Source of the DNA: Dyella flagellata
GTDB taxonomy: Bacteria > Pseudomonadota > Gammaproteobacteria > Xanthomonadales > Rhodanobacteraceae
Length of the DNA: 64,000 bases
Assembly: GCF_030160275.1 (NCBI RefSeq)
Contig: NZ_BSOA01000015.1
Span: forward strand, 147,935-211,934
Direction of reading: 5' to 3'
Below, piece by piece: positions 1-8,915 of the stretch. The position numbers were made by a program, and so were the translations under genes. The notes beneath the pieces were generated by a model. That model saw only the letters and a program-made list of their open reading frames with translations, did not search any database and had not been told where the DNA came from. Numbering within the stretch: position 1 is the first letter of the stretch; each line of letters begins with the position of its first letter.

Positions 1-82
1 GTTGTACAAGGCAAAGCGAAATGGGCGCAATCGTGTCGTTGCCGATACCGGGAATGGCAGCCTGGCGACGGCATTGGCGTAA
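1..82 (+). CDS. C-terminal end of a GGDEF (diguanylate cyclase) protein, partial
   Basis: Only the last 26 codons are in the window, read from base 2 to the TAA at 80-82. They encode LYKAKRNGRNRVV followed by a short tail. The pattern (A)LYxAKxxGRNRVV is the well-known closing helix and strand of GGDEF domains, so the gene to the left very probably makes cyclic di-GMP or carries a degenerate GGDEF domain. Nothing can be said about its sensory part or activity. A hairpin about 65 bases downstream could end its transcript. Confidence 0.7.
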   Translation, partial: LYKAKRNGRNRVVADTGNGSLATALA

Positions 83-146
83 GAGAAGCGGCGCATTTGC
101 TTTACAAGCAAGCTTTGCAGCGGCGCGGCAGTCGAACCGGAAACAA

Positions 147-174
147 CACCCTCCCCTGCAAGCCGGAGAGGGTG
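147..174. terminator. Hairpin between convergent genes
   Basis: CACCCTC and GAGGGTG form an inverted repeat around a 14-base loop. It lies between the end of the partial GGDEF gene (+) and the end of the kelch gene (-). There is no T-run, so termination is only a possible role. Confidence 0.4.
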
Positions 175-199
175 CCGCCAGATCGTGACCGACGAGGTT

Positions 200-2302
200 T
201 CAGGGATGCGAGCCGGTGATCGACCACGCCCCCGATCCCGAGGTGGCTTGCACGAAGAAGTTGTAATTGTCCCCCGCCTTGGCCGTGTACGTGATCGTTA
301 GCGGACCACTACCGTCTTGCTCGGCTATGGACTGATTGGTGGTGGCATCATCCGCCACGAATCGCCAGTTGGTTCCGGCGGGAACGTTGAGCGTAGCCGT
401 CACCGTTCCCGCGGCGCTCGTAAAATTGGACGTAAAGGTATAGTCGCCTTGGGCCGCCATATTGCCGGAGAAATTGATGTTGCCGCCGCCAGTAGTACCC
501 GTGTTGCCGGTCAAGGTGGCGACTTGCGGGCTGTTGGACGCGTCATCGTTGACGGTAACGGTGCCATTGAACGCTCCGTTCGCCGTTGGGTGGAACGACA
601 CATAGATTACGCACTGCGCGCCGGGTGCAATTGCGCCCGTGCAATAGCTGACATCGGTATAGGCTGCGCCATCAAGCGCGACGCTGCTGATCGATACGGG
701 GACGTTCCCGTTGTTGGTCAGCGTCAGCGATTGCCAATTGCTATATCCATTGACGGCTACGTTGCCGAAATCGATGCTGCTTGGGCTTAGCGCTGCAGAA
801 CCACCGGAACTGCCGCCGCCGACGACTACCGCCACGGGGTTTGACGGGATGCCGTTGGCTACGACATACAGCTTGCTGGCACCCGTCTCGATATTTGCAG
901 GCACGTCGAAGTTTGTCGATACGGTGGCATTGCCCGTAGCCACACCCATGCTGCTATGGTCATGCGTACGGGCATAGAACACGTGGCCGGTAGCCGTGTT
1001 GACGATGCGTACCAGCGGATAGTTGCTCGCCATCTGCTGATCGTCGCCATAGGCGGCGCCTTCGGACAGGCCGTTGAACTGCGTACCGGAAATGGGATAG
1101 GTGCTGCCCGGCATCAATGAGGTGGCGACAGAGTTGACGGTGGGTTGCCACGCGGCTTGATAGGTACCGGTCGGGGTCCACACCTGCAGGTTTTGACTGA
1201 GGTCGGAGAACAGGATCTGGCCGTTCGGCAATTCCAGCATCGCGCCATACCAGGAGGAATCGCCGCTTGCAGTGGAAGGTGCCGGCACCACGCTCAGCGT
1301 GCTGCCGTTCCACTCAAGGAAGGTCGACGGTGTATTGTAGGCGCCGGGGCTGGCCATCATCAGCACGTTGCCATTGGTTTCCACTGCCGCCGGGCCATCG
1401 GCGATATCCAGGCCGTTGGGGAAGTCCGGGCCTGCTGTCCAGGTGCCAGTGGCTGTGTTGTAGATCGCCGTGTGGCCGGCGCCGCATGAGTTGGCGCCGG
1501 TGGCGAAGACGGTTCCGTCCGGTCGCAGCACCATCGGTCCGATTTCATAGCTGGCGGAGTTCGCACCGCCGCAGCTGGCGGCGGAATCCCACAGCTGCAC
1601 GCCGGTGCTGCCGGCATCGCTCCACTGCCCGGTGTTCGGATCGTAGAGCTCCGATCCGGTGCCGGTGGGGTTGTACAGCGAGTAGGCATAGATTTCGACG
1701 TTCAGCACCTTGCCACTGGGCAGCAGGATCCAGTTTTCCTCGATGTTGTAATCGGGCTTGTTGGTGCCGGTAATGCTCCAGCTGAGATTGGCCTCGTTGA
1801 ACAACGCAGCGTTGAACAGCCCTTGCTGCCCCATCATGAACGTGCCGTTGGCCAGGATCACGCCGGACGCATCGCCGATCTGGCTCCAGCCGGAGGGCGG
1901 CGAAACAGAGGTCCAGGTATTGGCCACCGGGTCGTAAATGGCGCCGAGGTTCGACTCCACGTCCTGCGCGTTGTTGTACTCGCCGCCCTCGACCAGCAGC
2001 TTGCCATCGGCCAGCACGCCGCCGGCGAAGTCGATCGGTGCATAGCCGGTAGGCATCGAGGCGAGCTGGCTCCAAGTGCCGTTGACGTAGCTGCCGTTGA
2101 TGTCGGGCGTGAGCTTGTACCACTGCGCATCGGCGGCGGAATAAGTCCTGGCGTGCGCCAGCACGCTGCCATCGGTAGCCAACGCCATGTAGCCGATGTC
2201 GATCGGCGGCGCGTTATTCAGCGGCGTCCACGTTTGACCGACGGCCGCATTTGCCCAGAAGGCAAGCAACACAAGTCCGGGCAGGAGTCTGGATAGTCTC
2301 AT
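200..2302 (-). CDS. Secreted kelch/galactose-oxidase-like protein with ASH-type domain
   Basis: About 700 residues. The start is placed at the ATG before RLSRLLPGLVLLAFWANAAVGQ, a clear Sec signal peptide, because a GAGGGAAC Shine-Dalgarno lies just upstream; an ATG 19 codons earlier adds only an unlikely leader. Residues about 25-400 contain repeated kelch-like blades (LPNGQILFSDL, LADGKLLVEGG). They are followed by a galactose-oxidase-type early-set domain with THDHSSMG. An ASH/choice-of-anchor-type Ig domain (about 520-615, SPSSIDFGNVAVNG) and a final beta-rich domain of about 75 residues come last. The fold suggests an exported carbohydrate-binding or oxidase-like protein. I did not establish the copper-radical active-site residues, so enzymatic activity is not claimed. 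Confidence 0.75.
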   Translation of the reverse strand: MRLSRLLPGLVLLAFWANAAVGQTWTPLNNAPPIDIGYMALATDGSVLAHARTYSAADAQWYKLTPDINGSYVNGTWSQLASMPTGYAPIDFAGGVLADGKLLVEGGEYNNAQDVESNLGAIYDPVANTWTSVSPPSGWSQIGDASGVILANGTFMMGQQGLFNAALFNEANLSWSITGTNKPDYNIEENWILLPSGKVLNVEIYAYSLYNPTGTGSELYDPNTGQWSDAGSTGVQLWDSAASCGGANSASYEIGPMVLRPDGTVFATGANSCGAGHTAIYNTATGTWTAGPDFPNGLDIADGPAAVETNGNVLMMASPGAYNTPSTFLEWNGSTLSVVPAPSTASGDSSWYGAMLELPNGQILFSDLSQNLQVWTPTGTYQAAWQPTVNSVATSLMPGSTYPISGTQFNGLSEGAAYGDDQQMASNYPLVRIVNTATGHVFYARTHDHSSMGVATGNATVSTNFDVPANIETGASKLYVVANGIPSNPVAVVVGGGSSGGSAALSPSSIDFGNVAVNGYSNWQSLTLTNNGNVPVSISSVALDGAAYTDVSYCTGAIAPGAQCVIYVSFHPTANGAFNGTVTVNDDASNSPQVATLTGNTGTTGGGNINFSGNMAAQGDYTFTSNFTSAAGTVTATLNVPAGTNWRFVADDATTNQSIAEQDGSGPLTITYTAKAGDNYNFFVQATSGSGAWSITGSHP

Positions 2303-2675
2303 GGGTGTTCCCTCGTGATTTGTGAGTATTGAGATGGAACGAGGAGGCGACACATCCATGCAGCACTGGAGGTAACAAGCGCCCCTCCATACCGGCCCGT
2401 GGCCCGCATGGTTTGCGATAAGCTGTCAGCTGGTCCCCGCTGGCGCCTTCGATGCTTTATCGGCAAGTGGACATGAGCAGTCCCTCCCAGGCCTGCAGCA
2501 GTCACTCGAAATCGCCAACCTCGCAAGCTAGTGCAAGGCAGGCGGCGACGTCTTGATCAATCGGGACGATTCGGCAGTGGATTCAGGCACAAATTCACGC
2601 GCTACATGCACGGCACGATGTTTTAAGCTAGCTACCGGATCACTCAATTCTTCGCCTGAATGCGGGAATGAAACG

Positions 2676-3269
2676 ATGACGCTGCACATCATCAACTGCG
2701 CCGGCGAAGCGGTGGAGCCGTACCTGGAGGATCTTGCGCGACTGCGCAGCACGGTGTTCCACGATTATCCCTATCTGTATGAGGGCGGCACGGATTCCGA
2801 AGGCGACTATCTCGCCGCCTACGCGCGCTCGCCGCGCAGCATCTTCGTGCTGGCGCTGGATGACAATGAGGTCGTGGGCGCAGCCACCGGCATGCCATTG
2901 CTGGACGACCAGACCGCGTTCCAGCTGCCGTTCCGCAAAAAGGGGTTGGCGCTGGAGCAGATCTTCTACCTCGGCGAATCGGTGCTGCTGCACCCCTATC
3001 GAGGAAGAGGCATCGGCCATCGCTTTTTCGATGAACGCGAAGCACATGCGCGGCGCAATGGCTTCAAGCTCGCGGCATTCTGCGCGGTAGAGCGCGACGA
3101 GCATGATCCGCGCCGCCCGCCCGATTACCGCCCAAATGACGCGTTCTGGGCCAAGCGCGGCTATCGCCGCCAGCACGACCTGTTCTGCGAACTTTCCTGG
3201 CGGGAACTAGGGCAAGCCGAGCCTAGTCGTCATTTGCTGCGGTATTGGTTGCGCTCGCTGGAGCATTAG
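2676..3269 (+). CDS. GNAT-family N-acetyltransferase
   Basis: 197 residues starting at MTLHIINCAGEAV. A GGGA motif sits 8 bases upstream of this ATG; the open frame extends further upstream but with a cysteine/threonine-rich, uncharacteristic leader. The GNAT acetyl-CoA-binding signature is visible in the middle (GESVLLHPYRGRGIGHRFFDERE), preceded by a strand reading VLALDDNEVVGAATGMPLL. The substrate is unknown. The gene stands alone; a REP pair follows it. Confidence 0.8.
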   Translation: MTLHIINCAGEAVEPYLEDLARLRSTVFHDYPYLYEGGTDSEGDYLAAYARSPRSIFVLALDDNEVVGAATGMPLLDDQTAFQLPFRKKGLALEQIFYLGESVLLHPYRGRGIGHRFFDEREAHARRNGFKLAAFCAVERDEHDPRRPPDYRPNDAFWAKRGYRRQHDLFCELSWRELGQAEPSRHLLRYWLRSLEH

Positions 3270-3306
3270 CGCGGAAAGAGCAAAGTTTGCCGTCTGCCGA
3301 TAGCGC

Positions 3307-3375
3307 GTAGGCTGGGATGCTAATCCCAGCTTTCTTTCATGGCATCCCGATGCTGGGATTGTCATCCCAGCCTAC
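3307..3375. repeat. REP pair (GTAGGCTGGGATG family), inverted
   Basis: Left arm starts GTAGGCTGGGATG, and each arm is a small palindrome (CTGGGAT...ATCCCAG). The right arm is the reverse complement of the left and ends CATCCCAGCCTAC. It sits between the GNAT gene and a gene pointing towards it. Confidence 0.9.
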
Positions 3376-3381
3376 TGGGCA

Positions 3382-3741
3382 CTACCTTGCTTCCTGCAAG
3401 GCAAGATGCTGTCCGCCCTCCAGGCGCGCAACATCGAGCCGGCTGCACATCTCGGTGGTATCGATGCGGAATTTGAAATAGGCGACGACCTCTTCATGGC
3501 CGTCAAGGCGAAGCCATCCGCGTATGCCACGGCCATCGCTGTCAATATGCTCGATGGTGGTGAAGTACATCACGCCAACGTTGTCGCGCGCGAATTGGTG
3601 GAAGCTGCTGCGCTTGCCGTTGTCGAACAGTTTGGCCGAGGCGGTGAAGCAAGTCAGCCACGTCAGCTTATCGCCAGCCTGCAGGGCGGAGACCGCCTTG
3701 TGGACGGTTGGATGTAGGCCCACGTCCAAATCGATGTCCAT
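3382..3741 (-). CDS. NTF2/SnoaL-like small protein
   Basis: 119 residues if started at the ATG of MDIDLDVGLHPTVHK; a TTG 15 codons earlier would also keep the frame. The pattern HPTVHKAVSALQAGDKLTWLTCFTASAKLFDNGKR followed later by strands VGVMYFTTIEHI and GRGIRGWLRLDGHEEVVAYFKFRI resembles the cone-shaped NTF2/SnoaL fold common in small uncharacterised enzymes and binding proteins. No catalytic residues can be assigned. Monocistronic, with a REP pair directly after its stop. Confidence 0.6.
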   Translation of the reverse strand: MDIDLDVGLHPTVHKAVSALQAGDKLTWLTCFTASAKLFDNGKRSSFHQFARDNVGVMYFTTIEHIDSDGRGIRGWLRLDGHEEVVAYFKFRIDTTEMCSRLDVARLEGGQHLALQEAR

Positions 3742-3934
3742 ACAACATGCGTCCCCGAAGACGACTCTCTGCCAAGGGAAGGCCAATCACGCGAATGCCC
3801 GAACCGCTTCCGAGGTCCAAACGGAGTCTTGCGGACGACGCCTAAGCTCGGTGACGAATACCTTTACCAGTGTCGTGTCGTAGTGACGTGATCGTTCGCT
3901 TGATCCTGATGGCATGGGTGAACGTGACGCGACA

Positions 3935-3952
3935 GGTTCATTTACGTGAACC
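3935..3952. promoter_or_regulatory. Small inverted repeat, possible operator
   Basis: GGTTCA and TGAACC flank a 6-base spacer in the AT-richer stretch between two divergent small genes (3742-4027). Position fits an operator, but no regulator family can be matched. Confidence 0.2.
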
Positions 3953-4027
3953 GTCTGCTACTAGGGATTTTCATGGTTAATCTGCGTGTAAACCTTGTGA
4001 CTGTATTCTCGACAGATCAACAACGTG

Positions 4028-4366
4028 ATGACGCGGGGTGCACGAGTGACAGTCACGCATTTAACAAACGTGCTGCGTTTCGATGAATTCCTCAATCATG
4101 GTGGCCGCCACCTGTTTGAGATCACGATGGATGAAATGCCGGAGTTGCAAGGCATCCAGGGACTTCGGCAAGGCATCAAGCTGGCCTGCAGGGTGGCCAC
4201 CGCGCCGGCCAGGAAGGGCAGTACCTGGTGTCGAATCGTGGAACAGCTGGCCGCACGCGATGGCAGCTGTGTGTACAAGCAGGTCGCAGCGAATACCTAT
4301 CGCGTCGTCTGCACCATCCCGCAAAGATCCGAGATCATCGAAAGTCCCCGTGCTGCCTCGCCGTAG
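4028..4366 (+). CDS. Hypothetical protein
   Basis: About 112 residues from the ATG at 4028 (a GTG lies directly before it, and an ATG at 4127 is another candidate). Codon third positions are GC-rich as in real genes here, which is the main reason to keep it. The protein mixes short hydrophobic strands with basic stretches (LACRVATAPARKGSTWCRIVEQ) and has three cysteines. I recognise no family. No ribosome-binding site is obvious, so the start is uncertain. Confidence 0.4.
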   Translation: MTRGARVTVTHLTNVLRFDEFLNHGGRHLFEITMDEMPELQGIQGLRQGIKLACRVATAPARKGSTWCRIVEQLAARDGSCVYKQVAANTYRVVCTIPQRSEIIESPRAASP

Positions 4367-4476
4367 CGAGGGCTTACGGTTCAGCTCGTTCGTTTGCGAA
4401 ACACGTGGTTTTCACAAGGGTTCGATAAGCCCATTGCCAGAGTACCCGGCAGGTTACGCACATAAGTTGCAGCGCC

Positions 4477-4707
4477 TTGCCTAAGTTCTATCTCCCCTAC
4501 TCCAGGGACAATGCCCCTGACAGCATCCTGGTGCACGGCGACCAAGCCTTGCATTTTCCTTCCCGGAAGGCCGCGCTGACCTTCGTGATGGAGTATTTTC
4601 GCGACGAAAGGCTGCTAACGAACAACGCGATCATCAGCATCGAAGGGCAGGATGGCCTGTGGCGTTCATTTGACACGCGCCTGCTGCCGGCGAGGGAAGG
4701 CGGCTAA
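4477..4707 (+). CDS. Small hypothetical protein
   Basis: 76 residues, MPKFYLPYSRDNAPDSILVHGDQALHFPSRKAALTF and on. It begins at a TTG codon; no ATG is available upstream in frame. The composition is that of a soluble alpha/beta mini-protein. No family recognised. It is followed by a strong hairpin, which supports a transcript ending here. Confidence 0.45.
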   Translation: MPKFYLPYSRDNAPDSILVHGDQALHFPSRKAALTFVMEYFRDERLLTNNAIISIEGQDGLWRSFDTRLLPAREGG

Positions 4708-4729
4708 ACTGTCGCAAAACTGACAAATT

Positions 4730-4763
4730 CCCTGTTATCCCGGCGCAGAGCCGGGATAACGGG
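4730..4763. terminator. Strong hairpin between convergent genes
   Basis: GTTATCCCGGC (4734-4744) and GCCGGGATAAC (4750-4760) pair perfectly over 11 bases around a GCAGA loop. They are extended by CCC/GGG with one bulged T. It lies between a small + gene and the SPFH gene on -, so it can serve both directions. Confidence 0.6.
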
Positions 4764-4809
4764 ATTCGGCTTACAACCTGGGTAGGGGCGCTCCATCACC
4801 CCCGAGCGC

Positions 4810-6825
4810 TTAGGCATGATCCTCGGGACGCTGGCCGTTGAACCAGCTCTGCCCAATCTCGCCGGCCGGTCCTTCGAGCTTTTCCGCCATGAACGCGTTC
4901 GCCAGCTGGGCCAGCGTGGAGAGCGCGTTGCCGCCATCCGAGCCCAGGGCGATCTTCGGCACGATGGCGATCTGGCCTTCGCGCAAGGCATCGGTAAACT
5001 GGCGGCCGAGATCGTTGACCAGCTGCATTCGGGCACCTTCGCCGGTGAGCGCATCGGCCTTGGCGCGGATTGCGTTGGCTTCGGCCTTGCCGACCGCCTC
5101 GGTGGCAGCAGCCTTGCCTTCGCCCACCGCGATCTGGCGCCTGCGTTCCGCCTCGGCGTTAATGTTGATCACTTCCGCCTCCTTGACAGCAGCGGCGATG
5201 GCGGCGTCGCCTTCGTTGGTCTTGATCTTCACGTTGATTTCCGACTTGGTCAGCTCGGTCTGGATCTGGTTCCTGGCCTGCGCCTCGCGCAGCGTACGTT
5301 CCTTGATGGCCGCCTGCTGTTGCTGGTCGTAGGTTTCCATCTGTTCCTTCGCCACCTGGCGATCGCGCAACTGGTTCAGGATAGTGTCGATGCGCTGGCC
5401 GGAGGTGGCTCCCGGCTCGCCATGGGGTGTACCGATCAGGACTTCCTGCAGCTCCAGGTTATAGGCGGCGAAGCGTTCCTTCATGTCGATGCTCGATTTC
5501 TCCTGGATCGCCGAACGCTCCTGCAGCAGTTCGATCAGCGTCTTGGTTTGTCCGGTGTTCTTGAAGTAAGCCGAAACCATCGGATCAAGCGTCTGGTCGA
5601 CCAGACGCTTGATGTCGCCGAAGCGCTGAACCACTAGCGGGGCCTTGCGGTAGTCGATGTGCACCACCACCGACAGCGGCAGCAACGGCTCGAACGCATC
5701 CTTGGTGATCAGCGCGACCTCGGACAGGTTTTCGTCATATTTGTGCGCGTTGGTGACTTCCGTCGACCACTTCAGGATGAAGTTGGTGGTCGGCACCAGC
5801 AGCACCTTGCCGGCGTAAGTGTTGAACGCGTACTTGCCCGGCAACAACGGCTCCTTCCACACGCCACGGCAACCGTTGTCTACCAGTTCGCCGTGCGAAT
5901 AGCCATCGCCCGAGCGGTCGGCGCCGGCCTTGCCGAAATACGAAACCACCACACCTACGCTGCCCACCGGCACCATCGTTTTGCGAATGAACTCGACCGT
6001 TGCGAACAAGCGGTTGAGGTAGTAAGTGCCTTCAACCAGCACCTGGTGCTGCCGGCCACGGCGGCCGCCCGCGCGCAGGAACGCATTGATGTTCTGAAAG
6101 TTGTTGTGGAAGGTGGCCTTGTTGAGCGGATCATCGCCCACGCGCGCCGCCACGATTTCATCCGGCGGCAAGACCGGGCCATCGTGCACAGTCACCACGC
6201 CGAGCACATCGCGGGGATCGCCCTCCGGCTGGTCAGGCTTCTCCATCGCAACGGTGGATGCCTGGCCACCGATCACCACCGGCTGGAAGCCGTTGCGATC
6301 GCGCAGCACCTTACCCATCTGGTCGATAGTGCCCTTTTCCTCGTCGGAAAGCAGCAAGCCGTGCACGCGGGCCGCCGTGATGATGGCGAACTGCGCTACG
6401 TTGATGGCGTGGGTACCCTCACGCAGGATCGCGCGTTGCGGGCCTTTCTGGCCGCCGGCCTTCAGGAACGCCGCAGCGTCTTCAACGCCTGCATCGACAA
6501 TCCCGCCCAGGGTCTGGCCATCCACCAGCTCATGCCCATCGCGCGCAAAGATGTAGCCGAGTTCGCCTTGCGGAATGGTCACCAGGTCGACCTTGTGCAC
6601 GCGATACTGGAACGGAAAGAAGTAATGCAAGCCACCACGCAGGACATACGGCTGGAAGCCCACTTCACTGTCCAGGGCAATCAGGCCGCGGCTGAGCGAC
6701 GGCGCACCCCACAGCCGTTCCACGATACCGACACGGTCGTTGGGGATGTAGACGATGGCGTTGGAGACGTAAGTCAACGCCACCAGGACAACTACTGTTA
6801 CTGCCAAAGCAATCAGCATGGTCAT
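4810..6825 (-). CDS. Large SPFH/Band-7 (flotillin-like) membrane protein
   Basis: 671 residues. The start has an AAGGA ribosome site 10 bases upstream. Residues 3-20 form one N-terminal membrane helix, followed by an SPFH-type beta domain (IPNDRVGIVERLWG, about 27-40). A second SPFH-like stretch lies at about 286-460 (VPVGSVGVVVSYFG, YRKAPLVVQRFG). A long charged coiled coil rich in Ala/Glu/Lys follows (about 500-600, EAEVININAEAERRRQIAVGEGKAAATEA), as in flotillins. At 671 residues it is longer than ordinary flotillins. Part of the extra length is an internal duplication: AFLKAGGQKG at 119-128 and AFLRAGGRRG at 248-257, each followed by a xxLxEGTxxxN segment. It probably organises membrane microdomains. 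Single gene; two small hairpins lie in its upstream region. Confidence 0.8.
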   Translation of the reverse strand: MTMLIALAVTVVVLVALTYVSNAIVYIPNDRVGIVERLWGAPSLSRGLIALDSEVGFQPYVLRGGLHYFFPFQYRVHKVDLVTIPQGELGYIFARDGHELVDGQTLGGIVDAGVEDAAAFLKAGGQKGPQRAILREGTHAINVAQFAIITAARVHGLLLSDEEKGTIDQMGKVLRDRNGFQPVVIGGQASTVAMEKPDQPEGDPRDVLGVVTVHDGPVLPPDEIVAARVGDDPLNKATFHNNFQNINAFLRAGGRRGRQHQVLVEGTYYLNRLFATVEFIRKTMVPVGSVGVVVSYFGKAGADRSGDGYSHGELVDNGCRGVWKEPLLPGKYAFNTYAGKVLLVPTTNFILKWSTEVTNAHKYDENLSEVALITKDAFEPLLPLSVVVHIDYRKAPLVVQRFGDIKRLVDQTLDPMVSAYFKNTGQTKTLIELLQERSAIQEKSSIDMKERFAAYNLELQEVLIGTPHGEPGATSGQRIDTILNQLRDRQVAKEQMETYDQQQQAAIKERTLREAQARNQIQTELTKSEINVKIKTNEGDAAIAAAVKEAEVININAEAERRRQIAVGEGKAAATEAVGKAEANAIRAKADALTGEGARMQLVNDLGRQFTDALREGQIAIVPKIALGSDGGNALSTLAQLANAFMAEKLEGPAGEIGQSWFNGQRPEDHA

Positions 6826-7284
6826 TGCTGCATATCCTTGATGAAAAGAAACCTGACACTTGGGTCAGGGCCGTTCTTAGGTCGCAAGAAGCCGCAACCC
6901 GGTGTAACGGGTTGTTGGTGATGGGTTTTGAGTGGCAGGTGACGCGTGCGGCTAGGGAGGTCGTCGTCGATCCGAACGCCATCCACCCGGCAACCGCCGA
7001 GCTGTCATGGGAAACGCGGGAAAGGCAGTGAACATGGCGATGACCACGAGCGAGCGAACGCTCTGCAGTCGTACCTGCTTCATGAAAGGAGTGGAGGATT
7101 TGCCCCTGTTGAACAGGACGCTAGGTGCTAGCGGTCTTTCGCGATGCGTCCGGTTGGGTGGGACACTGAAAGATGTGGTTCATGTCGGCCAGTCGGTTGA
7201 CCTTGGATGGCGCGCATTCTACTCCCGATTTTCGGGAGTGGGGGTGACGTTATAACAGCTCAAATTCGCTGTCATATTTGGCCA
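6826..7284. other. 459-base gap upstream of the SPFH gene
   Basis: No convincing gene. It holds two small inverted repeats just upstream of the SPFH start (CCTGAC/GTCAGG at 6852-6869; CAACCC/GGGTTG at 6895-6914), which would fall in its 5' leader. It also holds the hairpin that ends the VanX-like gene (7221-7239). The short open frames across it have unlike-gene composition. Confidence 0.5.
7221..7239 (-). terminator. Hairpin after the VanX-like gene
   Basis: ACTCCCG and CGGGAGT form a perfect 7-base stem with an AT-only loop, 46 bases after the stop of the dipeptidase gene on the - strand. Confidence 0.45.
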
Positions 7285-8070
7285 TCATGGCGAACCATGC
7301 CTTACCGGAAAATCGAAATACGTCCGCGGATAAGGCTCGTTCTTCAGCGTGAAATGCCACCACTCCGTTTCCAGCGGCACGAAGCCGGCATTCGTCATCA
7401 GCGTTTGCAATAACAGCCGATTGGCCTTTGCTTGCGGTGATATCGCCTGGTAGGACGGATGCGCAACCGGACTGAAGCAATCGAAGCCGGTGCCGAAATC
7501 CAGGCTGTTGTCCGGCGCCCGCTTTTCCTTCGGCGCGGCACAATCTTGCAACGGTGCGTCTGCCGCAACGCTGGAGACGACGCTGTCCACCGGAACAATG
7601 GTGAGGTCGATCGTGCTGCCACGGCTGTGGCCCGAATGCGCAGCGATATAGCCTTGCTCGAACAGGCGATCCTTGGGCACGCTGGGATAGAACTCCGCCT
7701 GCATGCGCAACTGCTTAGCATCGGCGGCCCAGCTGACGAAATCATCGACGGCGCTTTGCGGGCGGTAGCAGTCGTACGCCTTGAGCGTAAGCCCCATCGC
7801 GAGCAGTTCGTCCTCGACCTTCTTGAGGGCGGCAACCGCCGGTTCGGTGAGCAGGCATGCCGCCTGTTCATAGCCATGAATCCTGCGCCCGACGAAGTTG
7901 TGTGCGGAGTCGTATCGGATATCGAACTGCATGGACGGGATCGCCCTGCCCACATCCACGAAATCGCCCGGACGGCTCTTTTCGACGCGCAAAGCTTGGT
8001 CGGTGGCGATAGATGCCGCTGACGCGAGCCATGCCGCCATGCCGACCACAACGATCAAGTGTTTTGCCAT
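7285..8070 (-). CDS. Exported VanX/DdpX-like D-Ala-D-Ala dipeptidase (M15D)
   Basis: 261 residues with a signal peptide (residues 1-23). All VanX active-site signatures are present. The zinc/catalytic motif SGHSRGSTIDLT gives His148 and Asp155, the segment ETEWWHF gives Glu236 and His239, and YDCYRP supplies the substrate Arg103. The enzyme would hydrolyse D-alanyl-D-alanine. Being exported and not next to vanHA-type genes, a role in peptidoglycan fragment recycling or nutrient use is more likely than glycopeptide resistance. It is a single gene ended by a hairpin. Confidence 0.85.
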   Translation of the reverse strand: MAKHLIVVVGMAAWLASAASIATDQALRVEKSRPGDFVDVGRAIPSMQFDIRYDSAHNFVGRRIHGYEQAACLLTEPAVAALKKVEDELLAMGLTLKAYDCYRPQSAVDDFVSWAADAKQLRMQAEFYPSVPKDRLFEQGYIAAHSGHSRGSTIDLTIVPVDSVVSSVAADAPLQDCAAPKEKRAPDNSLDFGTGFDCFSPVAHPSYQAISPQAKANRLLLQTLMTNAGFVPLETEWWHFTLKNEPYPRTYFDFPVRHGSP

Positions 8071-8175
8071 CGTTTCATCCTGAGGAGCCTGGTTTCCCTA
8101 ATTTATAACGCGGCGGAAACAGCGCGAGATAGCGGCGTGAACCGTGAAATTTACCCCCTCCCTACTGAAACTTGC

Positions 8176-8249
8176 GTAGGTTGGGATGACAATCCCAGCA
8201 TCACGTGGGGCTCACATGGCAGTGCTGGGTTTGGCAACTTAAGCCTACG
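8176..8249. repeat. REP pair, right arm degenerate
   Basis: Left arm reads GTAGGTTGGGATGACAATCC, very close to the family sequence. The right arm (GCTGGGTTTGGC...GCCTAC) has decayed. It lies between the VanX-like gene and the ECF sigma operon, upstream of both. Confidence 0.75.
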
Positions 8250-8324
8250 GGCCTCGCGGCAATTGAACCGAACCACCCTGGCGGGGTATGAACAGCCATA
8301 AGCACCAATATTTGGGGCACAGCC

Positions 8325-8915
8325 ATGCGCCAGAAGCGGGCGAATCCGGCAGGGGAAGTGGGCGGCGTCCCGGCGGACGAGGAAGTCGCCTTGCTCAGCC
8401 GTGTGGCGGCTGAAGAGAAGGACGCCTTCGAGGCGCTGTATCGCCTGTACAACCCACGCCTGCAGCGCTTTGTACATGGCGTGACCAAGCAGCCGGCGCT
8501 GGTGGAAGAGATTCTGGACGACACCATGATGGTGGTGTGGCGCAAGGCCTATACCTTCAACCAAAGCTCGAAGGTATCCACCTGGATTCTCGCCATTGCC
8601 TATCGCCAGTCGCTGAAGGCGCTCAAGCGCCTGGGCCAACGGCAGGATGCCGAGTTCTGCGAGCGCGAGGATCTTGCCGTGCCCGGTCCCGACGACGCCC
8701 TGCAGCAGCAGGAGGTGCATGAGCATCTGGAGCATGCGCTCGACAAGCTGTCGCCCGAGCAGCGTGCGGTGATGGAACTGACCTATTACTTTGGTTACGC
8801 CTGCCGGGAAATCGCTGAAATCATGGGCTGTCCCGTCGATACAGTGAAAACCCGCATGTTCTACGCACGGCGCAAGCTGAGATCGTCACTGGCAGCGCAG
8901 CGGGAGGCCATATGA
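8325..8915 (+). CDS. ECF-type sigma factor
   Basis: 196 residues. Region 2 is visible at about 25-95 (DAFEALYRLYNPRLQRFVHGV...VEEILDDTMMVVWRKAYTF). Region 4 is at about 135-190 (LSPEQRAVMELTYYFGYACREIAEIMGCPVDTVKTRMFYARRKL), a classic helix-turn-helix. The stop overlaps the start of the anti-sigma gene by four bases (ATGA), so the two are translationally coupled. It probably directs RNA polymerase to this four-gene operon and other targets under an envelope signal. The start has GGGG 7 bases upstream. A REP pair lies upstream. Confidence 0.9.
   Translation: MRQKRANPAGEVGGVPADEEVALLSRVAAEEKDAFEALYRLYNPRLQRFVHGVTKQPALVEEILDDTMMVVWRKAYTFNQSSKVSTWILAIAYRQSLKALKRLGQRQDAEFCEREDLAVPGPDDALQQQEVHEHLEHALDKLSPEQRAVMELTYYFGYACREIAEIMGCPVDTVKTRMFYARRKLRSSLAAQREAI

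Noticed and set aside
200-2302. Functional galactose oxidase
   Set aside because: Fold similarity only; the copper and Tyr-Cys cofactor residues could not be established by eye.
7007-7255. Small + open frame in the gap upstream of the SPFH gene
   Set aside because: Composition unlike a gene, no ribosome site, and it ends across the VanX-like gene's hairpin.
7285-8070. VanX-like gene as glycopeptide-resistance determinant
   Set aside because: No vanH/vanA-type ligase or regulator nearby and the protein is exported in a Gram-negative-type context.
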